Assembly (NCBI RefSeq): GCF_001549985.1
Contig: NZ_LROZ01000007.1
Location: 124,001-188,000 of the forward strand
Direction of reading: 5' to 3'
Source: Myroides odoratus
GTDB lineage: Bacteria > Bacteroidota > Bacteroidia > Flavobacteriales > Flavobacteriaceae
Length of the DNA: 64,000 nucleotides
This document shows positions 17,889 through 27,222 of this stretch, one piece after another (positions within the stretch are counted from its first letter, which is position 1; each line of letters begins with the position of its first letter). The notes under the pieces were generated by a model. The model ran no database searches. It had not been told where the DNA came from and saw nothing but the letters and a program-made list of their open reading frames with translations. The position numbers and the translations under genes are program-made.

Positions 17889-19238
17889 TTAAATCAGTTT
17901 GTATTCTGTCATTTTTCGGTATAAGGTCGTTAAGGCAATCCCCAACAGTTCAGCTGTTTTGGTTTTATTGCCGTTGGTGTGTTGCAGTACTTTTTGAATA
18001 TGCAGTTTTTCTACCGTAGCTAAATCTAAAGCGGAAAGGCCTTCCCTTGCAGGTTGATATTTTTGTTGCACTTCATAAGGCAAATCATCAATTTGTAGTT
18101 CCGTATGCATACACAAAATAACGGCGCGTTCCATCGCATTACGCAATTCCCTAATATTACCTGGCCATGTATACCGTTTCATCGCTTCCAAAGCATCGTT
18201 GGAGATTGTCTGCACTGGACTTTGTTGCGCTAGGGCAAATTGCTTGCAAAAAAGCAGAGCTAACAAGGGAATATCTTCTACTCGTTCTCTTAAAGCAGGC
18301 AGGCCAATTTCAAATACAGAAATACGATAGTATAGGTCTTCTCTAAAGTGTCCTTCTTTTATTTCTTTCTCTAAGTCTCGATTTGTCGCTGCAATAATGC
18401 GTACCTCTACTTTCGTTGGCTTCGTTTCTCCAATTTTTAAAAATTCTCCCGTTTCTACTACGCGAAGTAGTTTTGCTTGGAGCTCGATGGGTATTTCTCC
18501 TATTTCATCTAGGAAGATTGTCCCCTGATGTGCTTCTTCAAATAGTCCTTTTTGATCTTTTATTGCATTGGTAAAAGCCCCCGCTTTATGTCCAAATAGT
18601 TCACTTTCCAATAAATCTTTACTAAACGCGGAGCAGTTAATGGCTACAAAACTATGGGCAGCCCTTGTACTAGCTTGATGTATCCCTTGAGCAAAAACTT
18701 CTTTTCCTGTGCCTGTTTCTCCTGTTAACAAGACCGTTGCATTTGTAGGAGCTACGCGCTTTGCCAAATCCATTGCTGCCATAAAAGCTTGAGATTTGCC
18801 AATCACTTGATCAAATCCTTTGGTTTCTTCTAGGCTATCCATTTTATGTTGCTCCAAACTGCGGTTGATGGCTACTCGCTCTAATGCGCGATACAACAAG
18901 GGAAGTATCTTATTGTTATCATCGCCTTTGGTGATATAATCAAAGGCTCCATTCTTAATTGCTTGTACTCCGTCGGGAATATTGCCATAAGCCGTTAATA
19001 ATATAATCTCAACTGCCGGATAACTTACCTTCACTTGTTCAACAAAAGCAACACCATTCCCATCCGGTAACTTTACATCGCATAATACCACATCAATTGG
19101 CTGTTGTGCCAATTTTTTGGCAGCAACTTTTAGATTATCTGCTTGGTAAACTTCAAAACCCTCCAACTCAATAATACGAGATAATAACTTGCGCAATTTC
19201 TCTTCATCATCGACCACTAAAATTTTCTGTAGTGCCAT
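17889..19238 (-). CDS. Sigma-54-dependent NtrC-type response regulator of the kdp locus
   Basis: The 449-residue product has a receiver domain (1-120) with phosphorylation site Asp54 in LCDVKLPDG, an AAA+ domain (about 140-375) with Walker A GETGTGKE at 173-180 and Walker B GTIFLDEIGE at 239-248, and a C-terminal Fis-type helix-turn-helix (about 405-449). The sigma-54 contact loop reads GAFTNA (220-225) instead of GAFTGA. It occupies the place that kdpE, an OmpR-type regulator, has in other phyla. Its likely kinase is encoded at the far end of the operon (9067-10770), and its likely target is the sigma-54 promoter just downstream. Confidence 0.9.
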   Translation of the reverse strand: MALQKILVVDDEEKLRKLLSRIIELEGFEVYQADNLKVAAKKLAQQPIDVVLCDVKLPDGNGVAFVEQVKVSYPAVEIILLTAYGNIPDGVQAIKNGAFDYITKGDDNNKILPLLYRALERVAINRSLEQHKMDSLEETKGFDQVIGKSQAFMAAMDLAKRVAPTNATVLLTGETGTGKEVFAQGIHQASTRAAHSFVAINCSAFSKDLLESELFGHKAGAFTNAIKDQKGLFEEAHQGTIFLDEIGEIPIELQAKLLRVVETGEFLKIGETKPTKVEVRIIAATNRDLEKEIKEGHFREDLYYRISVFEIGLPALRERVEDIPLLALLFCKQFALAQQSPVQTISNDALEAMKRYTWPGNIRELRNAMERAVILCMHTELQIDDLPYEVQQKYQPAREGLSALDLATVEKLHIQKVLQHTNGNKTKTAELLGIALTTLYRKMTEYKLI

Positions 19239-19357
19239 ATGCTTTGTTTAATAAGAATAGGCTAAAGGTATAAAATAAATGATGAAACATTTTCACCTTC
19301 CAACTAATCTATAACCAATACTTTCCGTCGTTCTTGTATCAGATTTATATTCCCCCA

Positions 19358-19380
19358 TACGCGGTTATATAAACCGCGTA
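19358..19380. repeat. Perfect inverted repeat, 9-bp arms
   Basis: TACGCGGTT and AACCGCGTA flank ATATA. There is no T run on either useful side, and it abuts the terminator of the phosphodiesterase gene. It may extend that structure or be a protein-binding site. Confidence 0.5.
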
Positions 19381-19414
19381 AAAAAAAGAGTGAAGATTAC
19401 ATCTCCACTCTTTT
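19381..19414 (-). terminator. Terminator of the SusCD/phosphodiesterase operon
   Basis: On the minus strand AAAAGAGTGGAGAT pairs with ATCTTCACTCTTTT (one internal mismatch) across a short loop and ends in a T run, 25 bases behind the phosphodiesterase stop codon. Confidence 0.8.
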
Positions 19415-19438
19415 CCAGTTAAAATACAACTACTTCTC

Positions 19439-20761
19439 TTATTTTTTTGATTCAAAAAGAGGCAAGTACATTCCTTCAGCTTCTTCCATTTCAAATTGCA
19501 AAACCTTGCTAATTAGTACAGGAATATCTTCTAAATTCAGTTGATCAATTACTAATCCAGCTTTCAATCCTGGGCCATACGCCACAAAACCAGTATAAAT
19601 CTCATGGAAATTAGGGTAATACCCGTGTTTTCCTCCTTTACTTGGGGTAACGATTTCTCCCGTTGATTGATTCGAAAACGCATAGCCTAATTTTCCTGAT
19701 AAGGCCAATTTCGCTTTTGTTTCCCCTCCTCTAGCGCGAATCATGGATTCATCAATACATTCAAACATGGCTTGATAGCGTACTGGCAGTTTGTGGATGA
19801 GTTGACTCACCTCTTCCACAATCTTTTGATCTTTGGAATTTTTCACTTGTAAGACAGCACTTCCTCCTGTCGAAAAGAAAAAAGCACGATCCAATAGCCC
19901 CGCTTCTTTTAGCCAAATATTGGGTGCAATACTAAAATCTGTAGATACAAATCCGTGATCTCCTGTTACAAGTAAGAGTGTTTCCTTCTCTAATCCGGCC
20001 TGAACCACTGCATCCCAAATATTCCCTATCGCTTTATCTGCGCCTGCAATCGCACGTGCTACTTCTTCTCCTTCTCTACCCTCACTGTGTTGTGCGCCGT
20101 CTGTATTGGGTAAATGTAGGGTTAGCAAATTGGGTTTATACGTTTTGATGAGATACGCAGCACTACGCCCTAAGTTCTCATCCATTGCCAGACTACTCAA
20201 ATTCAACTGATTGTAGTGAATTTGCCCCAAGGCTTGGGTCATAACCTCATCAAACAAACCTTTAGGTGTTGCATATTGTTTCGTTGGGGTAATGCGATCC
20301 ATTGGGCGTTCAAAATCCCATATTTCTGGTAAATTGTAGTCAATAAACGCATTGTGTAACGTAATCGGCCAAGAAACTGAAGCTGTAATCAATCCTTTGG
20401 CTTTGGCTTTTTCCCAAATTGTAGGGACTTTAATGTCTTTACTGTCGTAAATCCATTCGCCTGGTTGACCATTTTCACCTACTGTTGTGTTGTAATACAC
20501 CCCGTGCTTATGTGGGAGTGTTCCTGTAGACAAGGTCGTATGGGAAGGATAGGTAACAGAAGGAAAAATAGTGCGCACTCCCTTCGCCGATACTCCTTTT
20601 TTTGCCATTTGTTTTAAATTAGGCGTTCCCCATTGTTCTTCTTGGTAAAATTCAGGACGGAATCCATCAATACTCACTAAGATTACGTGTTTTATTTCTT
20701 GTGCCCAGCTGGTGCATACCCACACACAGCTCAAGCTTATACTTAAAATTACTTTCTTCAT
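19439..20761 (-). CDS. Secreted type I phosphodiesterase / nucleotide pyrophosphatase family protein
   Basis: The 440-residue product has a signal peptide ending at SWAQ and the alkaline-phosphatase-superfamily core. Asp32 in VSIDGFRPEF is the first metal ligand, and Thr70 in FPSVTYPSHTTLSTG is the expected nucleophile. Later metal ligands appear in LPNTDGAQH, VTGDHGF and GGKHGYYP. This is the ENPP-type arrangement; substrates in the family are nucleotides, nucleotide sugars and phospholipid head groups. It follows the SusD gene after 10 bases and is the last gene of the operon, so it probably processes the substrate that the SusCD pair imports. Confidence 0.9.
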   Translation of the reverse strand: MKKVILSISLSCVWVCTSWAQEIKHVILVSIDGFRPEFYQEEQWGTPNLKQMAKKGVSAKGVRTIFPSVTYPSHTTLSTGTLPHKHGVYYNTTVGENGQPGEWIYDSKDIKVPTIWEKAKAKGLITASVSWPITLHNAFIDYNLPEIWDFERPMDRITPTKQYATPKGLFDEVMTQALGQIHYNQLNLSSLAMDENLGRSAAYLIKTYKPNLLTLHLPNTDGAQHSEGREGEEVARAIAGADKAIGNIWDAVVQAGLEKETLLLVTGDHGFVSTDFSIAPNIWLKEAGLLDRAFFFSTGGSAVLQVKNSKDQKIVEEVSQLIHKLPVRYQAMFECIDESMIRARGGETKAKLALSGKLGYAFSNQSTGEIVTPSKGGKHGYYPNFHEIYTGFVAYGPGLKAGLVIDQLNLEDIPVLISKVLQFEMEEAEGMYLPLFESKK

Positions 20762-20771
20762 CGTCTAGGTA

Positions 20772-22190
20772 TTATTTAAATAAAGGCAAGATATACGGGC
20801 TATTCTTATGCGCAACCAATACCTTATTCATATCGTATTTCATCGTTACAGTTCCAGTTGTTGCATCCGTTGTAAAATCATCCATCCCTGTCTTTGCAGG
20901 AATAAAGTCAGGAATTAATGCTTTGGTATATTCAGCAGAAACATGGGCATTATTTCCCGCTTCAATTTGCGAAATAGGAAATTTAATTCCCAAATCAGCT
21001 AAACGACGTCCCTCGCTAATGAAAATTTCTTGGCGCAACAAATAAATCGTATACAACAACTCATCTGAGGTAGTAATTGCTTCAATGTCAGTCTTTGTTA
21101 CTTTGGTTCCCGATACTTTACTAACCCATACTTTTCCTTTTTGACGATCGACTACATATCCTTCTTTTTCAGGCGACTGGGCATCAAATCGAACCTTTAC
21201 TTCTTTTAGGGGATAATCTGGACGGATTCCTCCATTTCTCGTTTCTCTTTTATCGTCCACTAATTCCGTTGGACGAGAAGCAACCAAATCTAAAAGCTGA
21301 TATAGGTGGTGTTTACTTCCTGCTATATCTTGCGCAGCTAAGTCAATTTCGGCTAATATTAGATATCCTTCTTCCCCTTTGGCTAGTGCTAATGATTTCT
21401 GGTCATTTTGTGGGGTACCCACAGAGAAAAATTTCGGATCAAGGTAATCTAAGCGAGGCAATGGAGCTAAGCGATTAGGCAATGCATCATACGTTGCATT
21501 TTGCATTTCATTAGGCACGCTATTTTTACCATCAAACTGAATGTTGTACAATAAATTTGGCGTAGCGATAGCCAGCTCTGCATATTGTTTCGCTTGTGCT
21601 TTATTTCCCAAGCGGTAATTGGCTCGTGCGATAAACAAAGCATACGCATTTTTAGTGTCTGCTTTGGTTTCTAATTCATAGGCTTTTGTAAACTGTTCAA
21701 TGGCTTTTTTCAACATATCTTGAGCCGTAATAACTGGGCCTAAATTGGATTCAGGTAAACCCAAAAACAGCTCTCCACCTAATAGATTTGCATATCCTTT
21801 ACAGAAGTTCATAAAGGCAATATCCGTTTCGGTCAAAGTTGGATCTTTGGGTAAAACAACTTCTAAACCATACGTAGCCATTTCGCGCAATGCTTGGATA
21901 CTCGCTTGTAAATTATTGACATCGGGATCAAAATAATCAATTTGAGGTTGATCAAATACTTTCGAATATTGCGTATAATTATTGAAGTAATTGTCAGAGG
22001 TGATTTCGGCATTAATGACAATAATATTGGTCGTTAAGGCCATTTGTTTTTGCAATCCAATTATCCAGCTATGGCCTGCATTGGGTTTATTCAAATAATT
22101 GTCTTCGGTTACATACGGATTATCCACACAACTTACTGTTGTTAGGGCTAAGGTAAAAACAACACTTAAAGCGATACTTATTTTTTTCAT
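20772..22190 (-). CDS. SusD/RagB-family outer-membrane lipoprotein
   Basis: The 472-residue product has a lipoprotein signal ending at TTVSC, followed by DNPYVTEDNYLNKP, the start typical of SusD proteins. TPR-like helical repeats follow (TKADTKNAYALFIARANYRLGNKAQAKQ-type region near residues 165-215), and the C-terminal region has the LRQEIFISEGRRLADLGIKF stretch common to SusD. It caps the SusC channel and binds the ligand at the cell surface. The gene lies 10 bases behind susC. The C-terminal half is not the glycan-type I know best, so the substrate could be other than a polysaccharide. Confidence 0.92.
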   Translation of the reverse strand: MKKISIALSVVFTLALTTVSCVDNPYVTEDNYLNKPNAGHSWIIGLQKQMALTTNIIVINAEITSDNYFNNYTQYSKVFDQPQIDYFDPDVNNLQASIQALREMATYGLEVVLPKDPTLTETDIAFMNFCKGYANLLGGELFLGLPESNLGPVITAQDMLKKAIEQFTKAYELETKADTKNAYALFIARANYRLGNKAQAKQYAELAIATPNLLYNIQFDGKNSVPNEMQNATYDALPNRLAPLPRLDYLDPKFFSVGTPQNDQKSLALAKGEEGYLILAEIDLAAQDIAGSKHHLYQLLDLVASRPTELVDDKRETRNGGIRPDYPLKEVKVRFDAQSPEKEGYVVDRQKGKVWVSKVSGTKVTKTDIEAITTSDELLYTIYLLRQEIFISEGRRLADLGIKFPISQIEAGNNAHVSAEYTKALIPDFIPAKTGMDDFTTDATTGTVTMKYDMNKVLVAHKNSPYILPLFK

Positions 22191-22200
22191 GATGGTCGAC

Positions 22201-25200
22201 TTAGAAATTAATTTTAATAGATCCTAAAAATTGTCTTGGTGCAGAGTACGTTGCATAGGCAATTCCTCCTGTTGATGCTCCTCCTTGACCTTGAGCAGCA
22301 CCACTGATTGTCGCTTCAGGATCAAAAGATGAAGCAGTAAAATTGAATGGATTCGCAACAGTAAATCCAAAGGTGATAGACTGATATAAACTCGGATTAG
22401 AAGGTCTTAAATAGTACGATAATCCAATGGTTCTAATTTTGAGGTAATCTGTTTTTTCTACAAAGCGATTGGTTAGGTTCAACCAATTGGTTCTTCCGTT
22501 TTTATCGATTTCTTCTTTTGGTACAAAATCATCCGATGCTCCATAGTTATATCTAAATTGGGCATCCCAATTGGCTGCATATCCTCCAGTTTGGTAATTG
22601 GCATTTGCAAATAAGCTCCAGTTTTTATAGCGTAAATTCAAGCCGATATTACCAAATACTTCTGGAATTGTACTTCCTAAATACGCTTGTGGAATAGTTT
22701 CTTTTAACGTTCCATCCTCTCCTATTACTCCATAGTTTCCACGGATAAATCCAACTGGTCTTCCCTCTTCTACGACTGTTTGTAATGTTCTAGAACTGAA
22801 TCCATTGATATTAAAAGCAGGTGCTCCACCCGTACTTAATACTTTGTTTTTCAAGGTATTGACAGATCCTGTAAGCGAAACGTTCCAGTCTTGGGTCTGC
22901 ACAACTTCCAACGCAAAGTTCATCTCAAATCCTTTGTTTTCAATCTCACCTATATTGTACAACTGACTTTTCGTATATCCACTAGAAGGTGCTGGTGGTA
23001 CATAGAACAAGGCGTCTTTGGTTTTAGAGTAATAATACCCCACAGATAAAGTCAAGCGGTTATTCCAAAATGAAGCGTCAACTCCTGTTTCCCACGTATG
23101 TGTTTTCTCTGGGCGTAAATCATCATTACCAGGTTGGCTAAAACGCGTGGCTTGTTCACCGAGGTATCCATCAAAAGCAACTGTTTTTTCATTGGCATAA
23201 GCAGGTGGTAAATTACCAGCTACTCCATAACTTCCTCTCAAGCGCAGTGTATTCACAACCGGATTGGCAAACCAATTTTCTTGTGACATCATATACGATA
23301 CCCCTACTTTAGGATAGTATTGTACCCCGATATTCTTTCCGAATGAAGGGTTACGGTCCCCACGTACCCCCACATCCAAAAACAACTTATCTTTATATCC
23401 TACGTTTTCCGAAAGATAAAATCCATAGTTTAATACTTCACTGATGTATTCATCACTAGTGCGAATAGCCGCTTCTGAAATTGAATAGGCTCCATCTCGA
23501 ATATTTCGTCCTTCAATCAACGTTTGATTATCAGAATTTCTAAATAATTGTCCTCCTACTGTTGTAATGAAAGAGAAATCCCCAACATTGATGTTGTGCT
23601 GTCCATTGAACTCCACAGTCAATCCTAGATATTTGCGCTGTATTTTCTGAATACTTCCTTGATCTTTAATCAACTGCCCTTTCGTTGCTGTCAAGTATTC
23701 ATTGGTTTCAATATTCTCTTGATCTTGAATACGATAATCCAATCCTCCTACTAATTTAAAAGATAGATTTTCTAAAGGATTATATTTGAATTGCTGAGAA
23801 GTTGTAAATCGATTCACTACAATGTTGTTGTCTTGCAATCGCTCTGCATTATTCACAAATTCTTTCATCACTGCAAATTCCTCCTCTGTCAGTTCATTTA
23901 GGCGATTTTTAAAACCAGGTCCTGTTATTTTAGAGGCTCCATCTTCTGCAAACCACAATCCTGTATATCCTCCTTGGTTTCCGTTTCTATTTCGTTTATA
24001 GGCGTTGTGTACATACATGAATGAACTTTCATAGGTTACATCATCTGAAAGCTTCGCATGAAACCCTGAACTTAAATCAAATTTTTGATTTTCATTTTGC
24101 TTGTGTATCTGTACTCCTGATGAATTTTGATAGCTTGTTGAGAAATTATAACCAAAGCCGCTATCTGATTCTCCATTGAGGTTTAAGCGATATTTTTGAT
24201 AAAATCCATTTTCAAACAACAAGTCTTTCGTACGATCAAAATACAAGAAATCTGTCGTTGGTGTTTCCACCCCCATTTCTGTAAATACATTGACATAGGT
24301 TCCTGGCATTCCTCTCTTTTTGGTAAAAATTTGAATAACACCATTGGCTGCATCCGATCCGTATAACGTCGTCGCTGCTCCTCCATTGATAAACTCTATT
24401 TTCTCAATGTTATCCATGGGGATATCCGCAATAGAACTCATTGAAGCCCCTTGTGCACTACCACCAAGAGCAGCACGTGTATTGTTGTTATCCAAGCGTA
24501 CTCCATCCACATAAATGATAGGTGTACTACTTAAAAAGGCAGAGTTCACACCACGTGAACGAATCAACGAAGTAGATCCCGCTTGTCCACCTGTAAGGTT
24601 GATTTGTGCATTGGGTAACTTGGTTGCGAGTAATTGATCTACCCGTTGTGCAGGGATTTTTTCTAATTCACTCGCTTTGATTACGGTTACATTATTTGCC
24701 AAGCGCTTTTTCTGTACATCGGCTCCTTGTCCAGTAACAACAATCTCGCTTAACATTTGATTGTCTTCTTCCAACTTCACTAAGATATTCAGGTTGTTTT
24801 TTGAAAAGCTCAAATCCTTGGTTTTATATCCCATAAAGGAGAAAGAAAGTGTAATGGGCGCTTTAGTTACGGTCAGCGTAAACTGTCCATCTATATCTGT
24901 TACTGCGATGAATTCATTGTCTTTATCGCGTACATTGGCGCCAATAATTGGAAGCCCATCTTGATCGACTACTTTTCCTTTAAATTCTAGGATTCGCTCT
25001 TGCACTTGGGTATTGGGTTTCACAAGTATCTGATTCCCTTGCGTCTGAAAAGATACCTGGGCCTTTGCTTCAATATAATGAAGTAACGTTTCTAGCGAAT
25101 CATATTCTGTTGTAAATTCATAGCTTTTACTTACTGGAATATCAGCCGCAATATAGACAAAGTGTTGCTGCGTTTGCGCTTCTATTTGGTCAAATACTTG

Positions 25201-25353
25201 TTTGAGCGTTGCCTGATTTTGGGTTAATTTTAATTTAGACGTTTTCTTTACTTGTCCCTGTAATTGCTCGTTTGGGACGGCAGATAAAGAGGAGGCTTGT
25301 GTTGCTATACTAGCTAAAGTTAAGGTGGCTAGCAAGACGCTTTTTTTCATCAT
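22201..25353 (-). CDS. SusC/RagA-family TonB-dependent receptor with STN domain
   Basis: The 1050-residue product has a signal peptide, an STN domain (about 40-112), a carboxypeptidase-regulatory-like domain (about 123-195; GKVVDQDGLPIIGANV), a TonB-box-like stretch LSEIVVTG (201-208), a plug domain with IEFINGGAATTLYGSDAANG and a 22-strand barrel that ends in a strand with LGSIKINF. The STN domain is the part that talks to a FecR anti-sigma factor, which fits the FecR and ECF sigma genes encoded directly upstream. The gene begins 8 bases behind the sigma gene. It imports a substrate bound by the SusD partner, powered by TonB. Confidence 0.95.
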   Translation of the reverse strand: MMKKSVLLATLTLASIATQASSLSAVPNEQLQGQVKKTSKLKLTQNQATLKQVFDQIEAQTQQHFVYIAADIPVSKSYEFTTEYDSLETLLHYIEAKAQVSFQTQGNQILVKPNTQVQERILEFKGKVVDQDGLPIIGANVRDKDNEFIAVTDIDGQFTLTVTKAPITLSFSFMGYKTKDLSFSKNNLNILVKLEEDNQMLSEIVVTGQGADVQKKRLANNVTVIKASELEKIPAQRVDQLLATKLPNAQINLTGGQAGSTSLIRSRGVNSAFLSSTPIIYVDGVRLDNNNTRAALGGSAQGASMSSIADIPMDNIEKIEFINGGAATTLYGSDAANGVIQIFTKKRGMPGTYVNVFTEMGVETPTTDFLYFDRTKDLLFENGFYQKYRLNLNGESDSGFGYNFSTSYQNSSGVQIHKQNENQKFDLSSGFHAKLSDDVTYESSFMYVHNAYKRNRNGNQGGYTGLWFAEDGASKITGPGFKNRLNELTEEEFAVMKEFVNNAERLQDNNIVVNRFTTSQQFKYNPLENLSFKLVGGLDYRIQDQENIETNEYLTATKGQLIKDQGSIQKIQRKYLGLTVEFNGQHNINVGDFSFITTVGGQLFRNSDNQTLIEGRNIRDGAYSISEAAIRTSDEYISEVLNYGFYLSENVGYKDKLFLDVGVRGDRNPSFGKNIGVQYYPKVGVSYMMSQENWFANPVVNTLRLRGSYGVAGNLPPAYANEKTVAFDGYLGEQATRFSQPGNDDLRPEKTHTWETGVDASFWNNRLTLSVGYYYSKTKDALFYVPPAPSSGYTKSQLYNIGEIENKGFEMNFALEVVQTQDWNVSLTGSVNTLKNKVLSTGGAPAFNINGFSSRTLQTVVEEGRPVGFIRGNYGVIGEDGTLKETIPQAYLGSTIPEVFGNIGLNLRYKNWSLFANANYQTGGYAANWDAQFRYNYGASDDFVPKEEIDKNGRTNWLNLTNRFVEKTDYLKIRTIGLSYYLRPSNPSLYQSITFGFTVANPFNFTASSFDPEATISGAAQGQGGASTGGIAYATYSAPRQFLGSIKINF

Positions 25354-25361
25354 GGTGTAGG

Positions 25362-25958
25362 TTATTTAGTTTTATTTGTTTGGGTTAGTGCCAGGGCGAT
25401 TGTCTTAAGAGCAATGTGCATATGGTTCTCAATGGTCTTAACGGATAGATCTAAAATATCTGCAATCTGTTGGTATTTCAATCCGTCAATTCGACTCATC
25501 TCAAAGATGCGTCTTGATTTAGGCGGAATCTTATCTATGATATGCAGGAGCGCCTGTCGCAAGTCGGCCTCTTGTTCAGACTGTATGATATCGTCTTCAA
25601 TCGTGGAGACATAATGTTTGTGTTCTACGGTTTCAAATTCCAAGTCTAGCATTGTTTTTCTAGTGATTTTCTTCTGTTGAAACAGCATATTCTTCGTCAT
25701 AGTAAAAACATAGACTTTGGGATTTTCAATCTTACTTAACTCTTCTTTCTTTTGCCAGATATAGTAAAAAACATCTGATACTTTTTCTTCAACGAGGTAT
25801 AGGTCTTTCTCATAACTCAAAGCAAAACGACATAAATACTGGTAATACTTAACATAAAACCGTTCAAAAGCGAGTCTATTTCCCTGCGCTATTTCTTGAA
25901 ACAACACCAGATCATCTTCTGGCTTAGGGCTGCTTTTTTGATAGAGGATATTGGGCAT
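25362..25958 (-). CDS. ECF sigma factor, FecI-like
   Basis: The 198-residue product has sigma region 2 (about 28-95; AFERFYVKYYQYLCRFALSY, then VSDVFYYIWQKKEEL) and region 4 (about 140-190; PPKSRRIFEMSRIDGLKYQQIADILDLSVKTIENH). It matches the Bacteroidota group paired with FecR. Its start overlaps the 3' end of the fecR gene by 35 bases, so the sigma gene is downstream of its anti-sigma gene, the reverse of the usual order. It should transcribe the SusCD operon, including itself, after release by FecR. Confidence 0.92.
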   Translation of the reverse strand: MPNILYQKSSPKPEDDLVLFQEIAQGNRLAFERFYVKYYQYLCRFALSYEKDLYLVEEKVSDVFYYIWQKKEELSKIENPKVYVFTMTKNMLFQQKKITRKTMLDLEFETVEHKHYVSTIEDDIIQSEQEADLRQALLHIIDKIPPKSRRIFEMSRIDGLKYQQIADILDLSVKTIENHMHIALKTIALALTQTNKTK

Positions 25959-26898
25959 AAGGTTCGATTAAATAGTTGGTATTGTTTAAAGTGATGGTGC
26001 AGTTGGCCACAAAAGCTAGCGCTTGTATGAATTCTTCTAGGGTTACTTGATCGAATACTCCTGTGATTCGCTTTTGTGCAAAAACAGGATCTTGAATCAC
26101 AAAAGTGACTCCGTAAAACTGATTGATTTGAATTAAGGCTTGTGCTAAAGGGGTATTGTCAAAGATTAGCGTTTCATTGCGCCAGCTCATTTGTTGTGCT
26201 GCATTGGTTTTGAATCGCTTGACTTCCCCTAGGCTTGTATTCCATACTAATTGCTCATTGGGTTTGAGGTATAGTTGTTCTCCATTGCCTAATTTGGCCA
26301 ATACTTTTCCAGAAAGCAAGGCTACGCATTTCTCTTGCCCCAAGGTATTGACACTGAATTGCGTCCCCACGACTTCAATCGCTAAGTCTTCGTGTTTAAC
26401 CACGAATTTTTTATTTACATTTTTAACGACATCAAAAAAGGCTTCGCCTTCTAACCAAGCTAAGCGCATTGAGTCATTTTGTGTGTATTGCAAACGCGCC
26501 TGTCCATTAAGCACAACGACGCTGCCATCTTCTAATGTTATTTGTTTACGCACTCCTGGAACATTAGTGTAAATACGATATTCAGCATCTGCTGGATTTA
26601 CAGTAGGTTGAACCAGTAAATACGTCATCATAAAACTGCTAATCAGCACCAAAATCGTACAAGCAACTCGGATATACCAAGAGTTCACCTGTTTTTTTCT
26701 TTGTGATTGCTCTTTGGCTTCCTGCCAAATTTCACGATTGGTCGGGTAAGCTTTCCACAACAAACTGTATGTTTCATAGGTGCTTTTTAGCTCTTCATCA
26801 AACAGTACATCTATTTCGAAAGTAATTCGTTCTTCTTCAGTATATTCTCTAGTCAGATACTGAATACATCGGCGCTTATTTAATTCTTGTTCACTCAA
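25924..26898 (-). CDS. FecR-family anti-sigma factor
   Basis: The 324-residue product has a cytosolic N-terminal part (1-75) that should bind the sigma factor, one membrane helix (VACTILVLISSFMMTYLLV, about 78-97), and a periplasmic FecR domain with RKQITLEDGSVVVLNGQARL, EGEAFFDVV and VVGTQFSVN, then a C-terminal STN-like module (LAQALIQINQFYGVTFVI). The first codon of the frame is TTG; no ATG exists before the membrane helix, so TTG 26898 is the likely start. It receives the signal from the STN domain of the SusC receptor and controls the overlapping sigma gene. Confidence 0.9.
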   Translation of the reverse strand: MSEQELNKRRCIQYLTREYTEEERITFEIDVLFDEELKSTYETYSLLWKAYPTNREIWQEAKEQSQRKKQVNSWYIRVACTILVLISSFMMTYLLVQPTVNPADAEYRIYTNVPGVRKQITLEDGSVVVLNGQARLQYTQNDSMRLAWLEGEAFFDVVKNVNKKFVVKHEDLAIEVVGTQFSVNTLGQEKCVALLSGKVLAKLGNGEQLYLKPNEQLVWNTSLGEVKRFKTNAAQQMSWRNETLIFDNTPLAQALIQINQFYGVTFVIQDPVFAQKRITGVFDQVTLEEFIQALAFVANCTITLNNTNYLIEPYAQYPLSKKQP

Positions 26899-27222
26899 AA
26901 CTAATCAGAAGTTTGGTTTAGTAAAGGAGTGAAATAATTGATTTTACACCTAGAATTTAAGGTTATTGAATTGTTAGGGAATCATTACGATTTTTTGGAT
27001 ACCGAAAGGCCATATGACCCTATAATGAACCCATCATTAACAAAAGAATAGATGGGGTAAATTCCATGCTTTTTCACTTCTATCGCATTGAAAAAATCGA
27101 ACTATAAAAGCAGGAATTAAAAAAAGATCTGTTCCACTTTAAGGCTAAAAAAAATGAAACTTGGAAGTATTGTATGTCAGTATCTCTATGAAAACACCCC
27201 TTATTTCTACAAAATATCAAAA
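26899..27222. other. Intergenic region upstream of the fecR operon
   Basis: About 320 bases. It must carry the promoter of the fecR-fecI-susCD operon, but I do not see a convincing TTG/TAnnTTTG pair on the minus strand, which would be consistent with an ECF-type promoter of unknown sequence. No gene seen. Confidence 0.4.

Noticed and set aside
26156..26572. 138-codon plus-strand frame
   Set aside because: It is opposite the FecR domain, which shows clear motifs on the minus strand.
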